In this document: positions 43,775 through 49,734 of the stretch, one piece after another
How the letters are laid out: each line of letters opens with the position of its first letter
Position numbering within the stretch: position 1 is the first letter of the stretch
Source: an uncultured Lachnospiraceae bacterium
Lineage (GTDB): Bacteria; Bacillota; Clostridia; Lachnospirales; Lachnospiraceae
Direction of reading: 5' to 3'
NCBI GenBank assembly: GCA_910583895.1
Contig: CAJTYJ010000014.1
Span: 1-49,734, forward strand
DNA length: 49,734 bases
Made by a program: the position numbers and the translations under genes
Notes under the pieces: model-generated
Databases searched by the model: none
What the model was told of the DNA's origin: nothing
What the model saw: the letters and a program-made list of their open reading frames with translations, nothing else

Positions 43775-44710
43775 ATGCATTACACAGGAACTGTCTGGAG
43801 GCCGCCCTATGAGGCTTCTTCTCTGCTGCTTGAGGTTACCGCAGGCTGTACGCATCACCGCTGTAAGTTTTGTACCCTGTATCACGATCTGCCTTTCCGA
43901 TTTCGGATGTCGCCTATGGAGGACATAGAGAGCGATCTTCTGGAAGCGCAGCTTTGGAGCACAGATCCCATCGCCATGCTGTCTGCCCGGCTGCAGGGAC
44001 TTCCGGGTCCGGGGAAAGTCCGGAGGGTTTTTCTGGTCGGGGCCAATCCCTTTGTCCTGCATTTTCGGAAGCTGAAAGCCATTGCAGAGCAGATTCACCG
44101 CTATTTGCCGTCGGCAGAAAGTATCGGATGCTTTGCCCGTGTGACGGATATCTCGCTTAAAAGTGACGAAGAGCTGGCAGAGCTTCGGCAGATTGGATAT
44201 GACCGAATTACCATCGGAGTGGAGACCGGAGATGACAGGGCGCTTTCCTTTATGAACAAAGGATATTCCTCCCAGGCGATTATGGAACAGACCAGACGGC
44301 TGGATGATGCGGGGATTTCGTATTATTTCTTTTACCTTGCAGGGATCTGCGGCGCCGGCCGGGGAGTGGAAGGTGCGAAAAAAAGTGCAGAGGTTTTTAA
44401 TCAGACGCATCCGCTGATGATTGGTTCCTCCATGCTGACGATCTTTCCGGAATCGGAACTGTATCAGGAAATTCAGCGGGGAAACTGGAAAGAAGAGAGC
44501 GAGCTGGAGAAGCTTACGGAATTGAAAACCCTCATTGCACATCTTGAGATTGTCACCAGGATTGCCACAGATGGTGCATCCAATCTGGTCCAGGTCCGGG
44601 GGAATCTGCCCGAAGACAAAGAAAAACTGGTCCGCAATCTGGAACATCTGATCCATACCGTGGATGAAGCAAGGCTGCGGGAGTATCGAGTCAATCTGAA
44701 CCATCTGTAA
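43775..44710 (+). CDS. Radical SAM protein, HxlR-linked
   Basis: A 311-residue radical SAM enzyme. The cluster cysteines are Cys25, Cys30 and Cys33 in GCTHHRCKFC, a CX4CX2C spacing found in a subgroup of Elp3-like radical SAM proteins instead of the common CX3CX2C. The barrel continues with RVFLVGANPFVL, IGYDRITIGVETGDDRALSF and FYLAGICGAGRGVEG. It is complete in length for this subgroup. The substrate is unknown. AAGGAGG precedes the ATG, and the promoter is overlapped by the putative HxlR operator, so expression is probably induced by whatever ligand HxlR senses. It is unrelated in sequence to the radical SAM protein at 22440. Confidence 0.85.
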   Translation: MHYTGTVWRPPYEASSLLLEVTAGCTHHRCKFCTLYHDLPFRFRMSPMEDIESDLLEAQLWSTDPIAMLSARLQGLPGPGKVRRVFLVGANPFVLHFRKLKAIAEQIHRYLPSAESIGCFARVTDISLKSDEELAELRQIGYDRITIGVETGDDRALSFMNKGYSSQAIMEQTRRLDDAGISYYFFYLAGICGAGRGVEGAKKSAEVFNQTHPLMIGSSMLTIFPESELYQEIQRGNWKEESELEKLTELKTLIAHLEIVTRIATDGASNLVQVRGNLPEDKEKLVRNLEHLIHTVDEARLREYRVNLNHL

Positions 44711-44833
44711 CGTTTAAAAAGGGGCTGTGATCCAAAGCAGGATTGTGTGCAGCAAAGTAATCCATATTTGCTATGGCGGCACAACCGGGTATGACATACA
44801 CTAATAAAAACATCTTCACACAGGAGGTCCTTG

Positions 44834-45793
44834 TTGAAAGAGAGACAGTGCAACGCAGTATTTGAAGGCGGAGGCGTCCGGGGGATCGGACACGTGGGAG
44901 CGGTGTGCAGGATGGAACAGGCAGGCTGGAGGTTCCGGGACACGGCCGGTTCTTCAGCTGGAGCCATCGTGGCGGCGCTTCTGGCGGCAGGGTATACCGG
45001 GAAAGAGCTGAAAAAAGAGTTGGAGACGCTGGACTATATGCGGTTCAAAGGAATGGATCTGCTGGATCATTTTGGAATTGTGGGAAAGAGCGTCTCTCTT
45101 TTCCTGAGACTTGGCATCTACAATACAGACGATCTGGAGGACTGGATGGACGAACTGCTGAACCGCAAAGGGATGCGCAGATTTGGAGATGTGGAAAAGA
45201 CCGGGCGGAAGCTGAAGATTACCGCCAGCGATCTGACCGAAAGGAGACTTTTGGTTCTTCCGGATGATCTGGAGGAATTTGCCCTGGATCCAGGGGAATT
45301 TTGTATCGCCCCGGCGGTCCGGATGAGCGTGAGCATTCCCATCTTCTTTGAGCCGGTTCGCTGGAAAGACCGATCCGGAAGAGAACATCTGGTGGTGGAT
45401 GGCGGACTCTTGAGCAATTATCCAATCTGGCTTCTGGATGACGGGAAACGTCTTCCGGCATATCCCACCTTCGGTTTTCGGTTTATGGACGAAAAGGAAC
45501 CGTGCAGAAGTCAGTCCTGCCAGGCTCAGCCCAATCTGGTGGATTATCTGAAAGCCATCGTGTCCACCAGTCTGGATGCCATCGACAATCATCAGCCCTC
45601 CCGCGGGGACTATGAGCGGACCATCGGCATCTTAGCCTCTGTAGGAGAAGGAGAAAAACGGCACAAGATCAGTGCGGTTGATTTTGATCTTGGCAAGGAA
45701 GAGAGCAGAGCACTTTTTGAAAATGGCTGGAATGGAGCAGAACGGTTTTTGCGAACCTGGAATTTTGAAAAATGGAAACAACAGTACCGGTAA
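44834..45793 (+). CDS. Patatin-like phospholipase
   Basis: A 319-residue lipid acyl hydrolase with a Ser-Asp dyad. Visible are the oxyanion loop FEGGGVRGIGHVG, the nucleophile elbow GSSAG and the catalytic Asp in VVDGGLLSNYP. There is no signal peptide, so it acts in the cytosol or at the inner membrane face. The start is TTG at 44834, six bases after AGGAGG (44822-44827); TTG at 44831 is too close. The region 44711-44833 before it holds short dyads (TTGTG/CACAA, GCAAA/TTTGC) but no firm promoter. It ends next to the minus-strand terminator at 45807. Confidence 0.9.
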   Translation: MKERQCNAVFEGGGVRGIGHVGAVCRMEQAGWRFRDTAGSSAGAIVAALLAAGYTGKELKKELETLDYMRFKGMDLLDHFGIVGKSVSLFLRLGIYNTDDLEDWMDELLNRKGMRRFGDVEKTGRKLKITASDLTERRLLVLPDDLEEFALDPGEFCIAPAVRMSVSIPIFFEPVRWKDRSGREHLVVDGGLLSNYPIWLLDDGKRLPAYPTFGFRFMDEKEPCRSQSCQAQPNLVDYLKAIVSTSLDAIDNHQPSRGDYERTIGILASVGEGEKRHKISAVDFDLGKEESRALFENGWNGAERFLRTWNFEKWKQQYR

Positions 45794-45805
45794 AAGGACA
45801 TGAAA

Positions 45806-46240
45806 AAGGCGATATCAGAATCTGTCTGGCAAATTCTCATATCGCCTATAAAACGGCTATTTCCAATGGACTGAACCTCTCTTTCTTTTGTCCTCTATAT
45901 CTGTTTATGGTCTCTTGGGACCCTGATATATGTGGTCTGTTATGACCTTTTTGCCGTATGCAATTCCTTTTGGAATCTTTACGGTCTTCCACGCGGGTTT
46001 TTTATTAACAAGGTATGTTCCTTTACCTTCCTTTATCAAAGCATTTCTTATTACCAATTGGTAATTATGATTAAAAAAAATATTTATTCAGTTTTGAAAA
46101 ATCTTATATTACCGGTGGTCCGTACCTTCCTTTCTGTTTTATTATGGGGTAGATCGTTAAGTTTTGATTGGAATCTCCTCCTTTTCCTGCTCCTTCTTTC
46201 CGGATTATTTGTTTTCTTCTTTTTCTCTTCTGTTTTATGA
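45806..46240 (-). ncRNA. Candidate structured non-coding RNA, minus strand
   Basis: A strong minus-strand promoter at 46245-46272 and a minus-strand terminator at 45807-45849 define a transcript of about 430 bases. No frame with a ribosome site covers it. Read 5' to 3' it has a purine-rich first part, a perfect palindrome ATTACCAATTGGTAAT (46050-46065), a hairpin ATTCC-AAAA-GGAAT (near 45963-45976) and two look-alike stems GGTCATAACAGACC and GGTCCCAAGAGACC (near 45934-45947 and 45908-45921). I do not recognise it as 6S, tmRNA, RNase P or SRP RNA. A small start-less frame ending GKKVITDHIYQGPKRP exists, so a peptide cannot be excluded. A plus-strand frame of 102 residues (GTG at 45932) rich in Leu/Phe is judged spurious. 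Confidence 0.5.
45807..45849 (-). terminator. Intrinsic terminator on the minus strand
   Basis: On the minus strand AGGCGATATGAGAAT pairs with ATTCTGATATCGCCT (15 bp, one mismatch) and the right arm is followed by TTTTTC. It faces the end of the patatin-like gene, so it may also end that transcript, although no T run exists on the plus strand. Confidence 0.75.
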
Positions 46241-46244
46241 GTTT

Positions 46245-46272
46245 ATTATAGCATGAAAAAATAATTTGTCAA
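46245..46272 (-). promoter_or_regulatory. Consensus promoter on the minus strand
   Basis: Read on the minus strand: TTGACA (46272-46267), 16 bases, TATAAT (46250-46245). Both boxes are perfect. It points leftward, away from queT, into a region without a recognised gene. Confidence 0.75.
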
Positions 46273-46323
46273 CCTATTTTTTAAAAAAATATAAATTTTC
46301 AGAAGATTTTACCGTCTCAAGAC

Positions 46324-46351
46324 TTGACATTTCTTAAATTCTCTGTATAAT
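46324..46351 (+). promoter_or_regulatory. Sigma-A promoter for riboswitch and queT
   Basis: TTGACA (46324-46329) and TATAAT (46346-46351) with a 16-base spacer. Transcription would start near 46358, about 40 bases before the riboswitch. Confidence 0.82.
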
Positions 46352-46396
46352 AAGACTTCGGATAAGCCAGAAGATCAAGGCTTTTCAAAAGCAAAA

Positions 46397-46436
46397 CGTC
46401 AGTTCGAGACCTTCCTGACGTAAAACAAAACTAAAG
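46397..46436 (+). promoter_or_regulatory. preQ1-I riboswitch
   Basis: P1 stem CGTCAG (46397-46402) / CTGACG (46415-46420) encloses a loop TTCGAGACCTTC, followed by an A-rich tail TAAAACAAAACTAAAGG. This is the compact preQ1-I aptamer, whose tail forms a pseudoknot with the loop. The tail runs into the AGGAG ribosome site of queT, so ligand binding should block translation, lowering uptake when preQ1 is plentiful. Confidence 0.85.
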
Positions 46437-46449
46437 GAGACAACAAAAT

Positions 46450-46944
46450 ATGAAGGAAAACAAAGTGTTATTTCTCACTCAGGCTGCGCTGATCGCAGCG
46501 GTCTATGTAGTACTGTGCGTGGCATTTGCACCCATCAGTTATGGGGAGGTGCAGGTGCGTGTGGCGGAAGCGCTGGTCATTCTGCCGTTTTTTACGCCGG
46601 CGGCCATACCGGGACTTTTCATCGGCTGCCTCTTGTCCAACCTGATCGGAGGTTCTGTTTTGGTGGATGTGGTATTCGGAAGTCTTGCGACACTGCTGGG
46701 AGCAGTGGGGACCTATTATCTGCGCAAAAACAAAGTGCTTTTGCTGCTGCCGCCCATTGTAGCGAACACGGTGATTGTGCCGTTTGTACTGCGTTTTGGG
46801 TACGGAGTTTTGCTTCCGATTCCATTTATGATGCTGACGGTGGGAATTGGAGAAGTGATTGCGGTTGCCATTCTGGGAAGTGTACTGTTGAATGTTCTGG
46901 CCCGTTATCGGGGCATTCTGTTTGGGAAGCCAGGTGTTCTCTAA
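46450..46944 (+). CDS. queT: QueT-family queuosine precursor transporter
   Basis: A 164-residue integral membrane protein, the substrate-binding S component of an energy-coupling-factor transporter for queuosine precursors. About five or six hydrophobic segments are visible (for example AALIAAVYVVLCVAFAP and the last one VGIGEVIAVAILGSVLL). Family marks are the early SYGEVQVRVAEALVILPFF and the LLSNLIGG stretch. The preQ1-I riboswitch immediately upstream independently supports the substrate. The ATPase and T component are not in this window and must be shared from elsewhere in the genome. Confidence 0.93.
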   Translation: MKENKVLFLTQAALIAAVYVVLCVAFAPISYGEVQVRVAEALVILPFFTPAAIPGLFIGCLLSNLIGGSVLVDVVFGSLATLLGAVGTYYLRKNKVLLLLPPIVANTVIVPFVLRFGYGVLLPIPFMMLTVGIGEVIAVAILGSVLLNVLARYRGILFGKPGVL

Positions 46945-46963
46945 AGATATTAAGGAAAGACAT

Positions 46964-47002
46964 GCGGGGTCTGCGCGGTGAAGGCGGCAGACTCCGCTTT
47001 TT
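46964..47002 (+). terminator. Intrinsic terminator after queT
   Basis: GCGGGGTCTGC (46964-46974) pairs with GCAGACTCCGC (46987-46997; one G-U pair) and is followed by TTTTT (46998-47002). Confidence 0.82.
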
Positions 47003-47073
47003 GAATTTCTGAATCATGTGCTTATGGCCTGACAGGCATTGTTTCGATCTGTGCTGAATCACCGCGCTTTTGT

Positions 47074-47430
47074 TTATTTTTTCATTCTGGAATCGAAGAC
47101 AAGGCTTGCCAGGTAACCGAAGACCAGTGCGGCGCAGATGCCGGCGGCACTGGCAGTAAAGCCGCCTTTGAAGATGCCCAGGAATCCGTCGGTATCCACT
47201 GCTTCCTGGATCCCTTTCCACAGGGTATTGCCAAAGCCAAGCAGCGGGACGCTGGCGCCCGCGCCTGCATAGTCCTGCAGGGGACCGTAGAGTCCGATGG
47301 CCCCAAGCACGGCGCCGCCGCAGACTAAGAGCACCATGATTCTGCCCGGCATCAGTTTTGTCTTTTCCATCAGGATCTGCACCAGTGCGCAGATCAGTCC
47401 GCCCACCCAGAAGGCATTGATATAATCCAT
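47074..47430 (-). CDS. spoVAE: Stage V sporulation protein AE (SpoVAE family)
   Basis: A 118-residue membrane protein with three or so hydrophobic segments: YINAFWVGGLICALVQILM, then MVLLVCGGAVLGAIGLY, and the C-terminal SAAGICAALVFGYLASLVF. The middle LLGFGNTLWKGIQEAV is the family signature. SpoVA proteins form the channel that moves dipicolinic acid across the inner spore membrane. AAGGAGGG before the ATG at 47430 decides the start over a longer frame. No spoVAC or spoVAD lies beside it, so this is a single-gene locus; forespore (sigma-G) control is expected from the family but no clear sigma-G box was read. Confidence 0.88.
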   Translation of the reverse strand: MDYINAFWVGGLICALVQILMEKTKLMPGRIMVLLVCGGAVLGAIGLYGPLQDYAGAGASVPLLGFGNTLWKGIQEAVDTDGFLGIFKGGFTASAAGICAALVFGYLASLVFDSRMKK

Positions 47431-47498
47431 GTGAATCCCTCCTTTTTCACAGTGTTTGCAGGTCGGGAAAAAAATATGTAAAAAAATTAAAAAAAGAC

Positions 47499-47527
47499 TT
47501 GCATTTTGAAAAGACATATGATATAGT
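47499..47527 (+). promoter_or_regulatory. Promoter for tRNA-Glu
   Basis: TTGCAT (47499-47504), 17 bases, TATAGT (47522-47527). The tRNA begins 36 bases downstream. Confidence 0.65.
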
Positions 47528-47562
47528 AATCAAGTCGACAGGACAAGGCGACATACAGAGAT

Positions 47563-47634
47563 GGTAGATTGGTCAAGGGGTTAAGACGCCGCCCTCTCAC
47601 GGCGGAAACAGGGGTTCGATTCCCCTATCTACTG
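47563..47634 (+). tRNA. tRNA-Glu (anticodon CTC)
   Basis: All stems pair: acceptor GGTAGAT/ATCTACT (first pair G-U), D stem GTC/GAC, anticodon stem CCGCC/GGCGG around CTCTCAC (anticodon CTC) and T stem AGGGG/CCCCT around TTCGATT. The discriminator base is G and no CCA is encoded. It reads GAG codons. A terminator follows ten bases later. Confidence 0.93.
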
Positions 47635-47643
47635 CGCGAATGG

Positions 47644-47684
47644 ATAGCAGAAACCGGTGAAAAGGTTTCTGCTATTCTTGTTTT
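47644..47684 (+). terminator. Intrinsic terminator after tRNA-Glu
   Basis: ATAGCAGAAACC (47644-47655) and GGTTTCTGCTAT (47664-47675) form a perfect 12-bp stem with an 8-base loop, followed by TCTTGTTTT. Confidence 0.85.
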
Positions 47685-47706
47685 CCGGGATATGTTTTGC
47701 TATAAT
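47678..47706 (+). promoter_or_regulatory. Promoter for degV
   Basis: TTGTTT (47678-47683), 17 bases, TATAAT (47701-47706). The -35 box overlaps the T run of the tRNA terminator. Confidence 0.7.
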
Positions 47707-47748
47707 AGACGGAAAATCAAAGGACAGAATGACAGATGGGAGTATGAT

Positions 47749-48609
47749 ATGAGTAAGGTAGCAATTGTCACAGACAGCAACAGCGGGATCAGCCAGGAGA
47801 AGGCGAAAGAGATGGGGATCTATGTGCTCCCCATGCCGTTTCTGATCAATGGAAAAGAATATTTAGACGGGGTGGATCTGTTTCCGAAGGAATTTTATGA
47901 ATATCTGGAAAAGGACGCAGATGTATCTACCTCTCAGCCGTCGCCGGATTCGGTGATGGAGCTTTGGGACAGGCTGTTGGAGGAATATGATGAGATTGTG
48001 CATATTCCCATGTCCAGCGGACTGAGCGGGAGCTGCCAGACAGCCAGGATGCTTTCTGAGGATTATGACGGGAAAGTGGAGGTGGTCAATAACCAGCGCA
48101 TCTCCATCACGCAGGTTTCTTCTGTGATTGATGCACAGAATCTGGCAAAGGCGGGAAAAAGTGCGGCTCAGATCCGGGCTGTTTTGGAGGAAGAGGCGCT
48201 GCAGGCGAGCATCTACATCACGCTGACGACTTTGAAATATCTGAAAAAGGGCGGAAGGATCACGCCGGCAGCTGCAGCGCTTGGCACCATGCTGCGTTTG
48301 AAGCCGGTCCTGCAGATCCAGGGAGAGAAGCTGGATGCATTTTCCAAAGTTCGGACTATGAATGCGGCAAAGAGGGTGATGCTGGACGCGATCCGAGGCG
48401 ATCTGGAAAAGCGCTTTGAAGGATGCAGGATGCGGATCGATGTTGCACATACGAACAATGAAGGAGCAGCGCTGGAGTTTAAAAAAGAGATTGAAGCAGA
48501 GTTTCCGGGATATCCGGTCATATTGGTGAATGAGTTGTCATTGAGTGTGGCATGCCATATTGGAGACGGGGCCTTGGCGATTGCCTGCTCAAAGATTGTC
48601 GAAATGTAG
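47749..48609 (+). CDS. DegV family fatty-acid-binding protein
   Basis: A 286-residue DegV-type protein. The opening VAIVTDSNSGISQEKAKEMG, the TSQPSPD motif and MSSGLSGSCQTA form the fatty-acid pocket, whose carboxylate is held by the Ser/Thr residues. In Firmicutes these proteins present exogenous fatty acids to FakA kinase. No FakA gene is in the window. The start is ATG at 47749, after GATGGGAG; the frame is open further up through the tRNA but that part cannot be coding. Confidence 0.92.
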   Translation: MSKVAIVTDSNSGISQEKAKEMGIYVLPMPFLINGKEYLDGVDLFPKEFYEYLEKDADVSTSQPSPDSVMELWDRLLEEYDEIVHIPMSSGLSGSCQTARMLSEDYDGKVEVVNNQRISITQVSSVIDAQNLAKAGKSAAQIRAVLEEEALQASIYITLTTLKYLKKGGRITPAAAALGTMLRLKPVLQIQGEKLDAFSKVRTMNAAKRVMLDAIRGDLEKRFEGCRMRIDVAHTNNEGAALEFKKEIEAEFPGYPVILVNELSLSVACHIGDGALAIACSKIVEM

Positions 48610-48640
48610 GGAAGCATAAGGGAAACGGGGATAGGAGCCA

Positions 48641-49734
48641 TTGGATAAGTACGAATATCGGCTGAAAGCAGAGCAGATTGACAAACTGGTAAAAAAGAAA
48701 GATTATGTGACAGCGGCAAAGATTGCCGATACCATTGACTGGCGTCGGGTGAGAAATCTGAATATGCTGTATGTGGTCAGTGAAATCTACGAGAAGACAG
48801 ATCGTTACGGGGAGTGCATGGAGATACTGGATATCGCCTACGACCGTGCACCTGTGGGACGAATGCTTTTGTATCGGATGACGGAAGTCTGCACAAAGAT
48901 GCACAATTTTGAAGAGGCAATCTCTCTGTACCGAGAGTTTGTGAAAGTGGCGCCCCATGATCAGAGCCGCTATATTCTGAAATATCAGATTTACCGGGAA
49001 AGGGGATCAAGCCTGGAAGATCAGATCAAGATTCTCAATGAGTACAAGTCCCATGAATATCAGGAAAAGTGGGCATATGAGCTGGCAGAGCGGTACGACG
49101 AGGCAGGTCTGTCAAGGGAGTGCGTCCGGGAGTGCGATGAGCTGATTCTTTGGTTCAGCGAGGGGGAATATGTGTCAAAGGCGCTGAAGCTGAAGCAAAA
49201 GTATGAGCCTTTGACGAGAGAACAGCAGCAAAAGTATAACTGCCAGGTGAAGGGTCTGGTTCCTTCTGTGAGCGAGGATCATTTTGAGGACACGGCAGTC
49301 CAGGAGTTTTCTACGGATCGGTTTAATACGATGAATCTGCAGGCGGAGCTGGCCGGGAATCTGGATGAACTGCTTCAGGAGGACGCGACGATCGAACTGC
49401 CGAGCCTGGATCTGGGCGCTGAGCGAGCGTTGGAAGAACCGGAAGAACATCCGGAAGAGGAAAGAATCATTGATCTCCCGGATCTGGGGATGGATGTAAA
49501 GATTGATTTTTCGTTTCCGGAAGAGGAAAAGCCGGATCTGCGGGAAGACGCGACGATCGAACTGCCGGACCTCGGACTGGAAGGAGAGGCAGAGCCGGAT
49601 TCAGAAGAAGAGATTCTAAAAGCGGATCTGCGGGAAGATGCGACGATCGAACTGCCGGATCTTGGACTGGAAGGAGAAGCAGAGCCGGCATCCGAAGAAC
49701 AGGAAGAGATTCCAGAGCCGGATCTGAAAGAGGA
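48641..49734 (+). CDS. TPR protein with acidic ELPDLGL repeats (partial, runs off the window)
   Basis: At least 364 residues are present; the 3' end is outside the window. The start is TTG at 48641 (DKYEYRLKAEQIDKLVKKKD) with AGGAG just upstream, 31 bases after degV, so both are probably co-transcribed. Residues 10-215 read as tetratricopeptide-like helical repeats (YGECMEILDIAYDRAP, FEEAISLYREFVKVAP). From about residue 245 on the sequence is acidic and low in complexity and contains three versions of EDATIELPDLGLEGEAEP; the first is EDATIELPSLDLGAE. TPR domains bind protein partners, and the tail may be a flexible linker to something beyond the window. No function is assigned. Confidence 0.8.
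   Translation, partial: MDKYEYRLKAEQIDKLVKKKDYVTAAKIADTIDWRRVRNLNMLYVVSEIYEKTDRYGECMEILDIAYDRAPVGRMLLYRMTEVCTKMHNFEEAISLYREFVKVAPHDQSRYILKYQIYRERGSSLEDQIKILNEYKSHEYQEKWAYELAERYDEAGLSRECVRECDELILWFSEGEYVSKALKLKQKYEPLTREQQQKYNCQVKGLVPSVSEDHFEDTAVQEFSTDRFNTMNLQAELAGNLDELLQEDATIELPSLDLGAERALEEPEEHPEEERIIDLPDLGMDVKIDFSFPEEEKPDLREDATIELPDLGLEGEAEPDSEEEILKADLREDATIELPDLGLEGEAEPASEEQEEIPEPDLKE

Noticed and set aside
45932..46240. 102-residue hydrophobic protein on the plus strand
   Set aside because: It starts with GTG without a ribosome site, its Leu/Phe run mirrors a purine-rich stretch on the other strand, and it lies antisense to a better-supported transcription unit.
22440..46944. 7-deazaguanine DNA modification (Dpd) system linked to queT and the radical SAM gene
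   Set aside because: No DpdA-like transglycosylase was seen, the radical SAM protein does not look like QueE, and queT with its riboswitch is 20 kb away in housekeeping context.
47569..47748. Longer N-terminus of DegV reaching into the tRNA gene
   Set aside because: The upstream frame crosses the tRNA and its terminator; the ATG at 47749 fits the family start.

Overview
The window looks like a chromosomal segment from a spore-forming gut Firmicute, most likely a member of the Lachnospiraceae. The clues are AGGAGG-type ribosome sites before most genes, a SpoVAE homologue, DegV, a preQ1-I riboswitch in front of queT, and SymE-type and phi13-type tail genes. The genus is not resolved.

Housekeeping flanks. 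Bases 1-5490 carry ferritin, the PcrA/UvrD helicase, a small acidic membrane protein, a block of 64-bp tandem repeats and the RlmD/RumA-type rRNA methyltransferase. Bases 43314-49734 carry an HxlR regulator divergent from a radical SAM gene, a patatin-like lipase, a promoter-to-terminator unit on the minus strand that looks like a structured RNA, preQ1 riboswitch plus queT, spoVAE, tRNA-Glu(CTC), degV and a TPR protein that runs off the end.

Accessory block (about 5.5-43.1 kb), apparently inserted between rlmD and hxlR. It opens with a SymE-like gene, a frameshifted partner gene and a sigma-factor-like gene. A second, shorter paralogue of that last gene lies at 30.1 kb. Between and after them sit several defence cassettes. 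(1) 7.5-10.6 kb: an ABC-three-component-like operon (HNH-like zinc protein, small middle component, DUF2326 ATPase) plus a small HTH protein. (2) 10.9-26.0 kb: a compact eight-gene operon encoding an HSP90-like ATPase, SF1 helicase, bactofilin-like protein, DrmA-like helicase, DrmB-like DUF1998 protein, NERD nuclease-helicase, radical SAM protein and a second HSP90-like ATPase. The helicase/DUF1998 pair is that of DISARM, but the other DISARM genes are missing and the partners are unusual; this is the best candidate for an undescribed system. (3) 26.1-30.0 kb: a junkyard with an IS91-like element whose transposase is frameshifted, a fragment of a phage tail module, a truncated DUF3800 gene and an IS1634-type transposase remnant. 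(4) 31.1-39.8 kb: a type I restriction-modification locus (HTH, hsdM, two hsdS, a membrane-anchored protein, hsdR). (5) 39.9-43.1 kb: two overlapping DUF262 genes of GmrSD type.

The working picture is a defence island assembled by repeated insertion, with decayed mobile DNA in its middle. Functions are inferred from motifs read by eye; no database search was possible.
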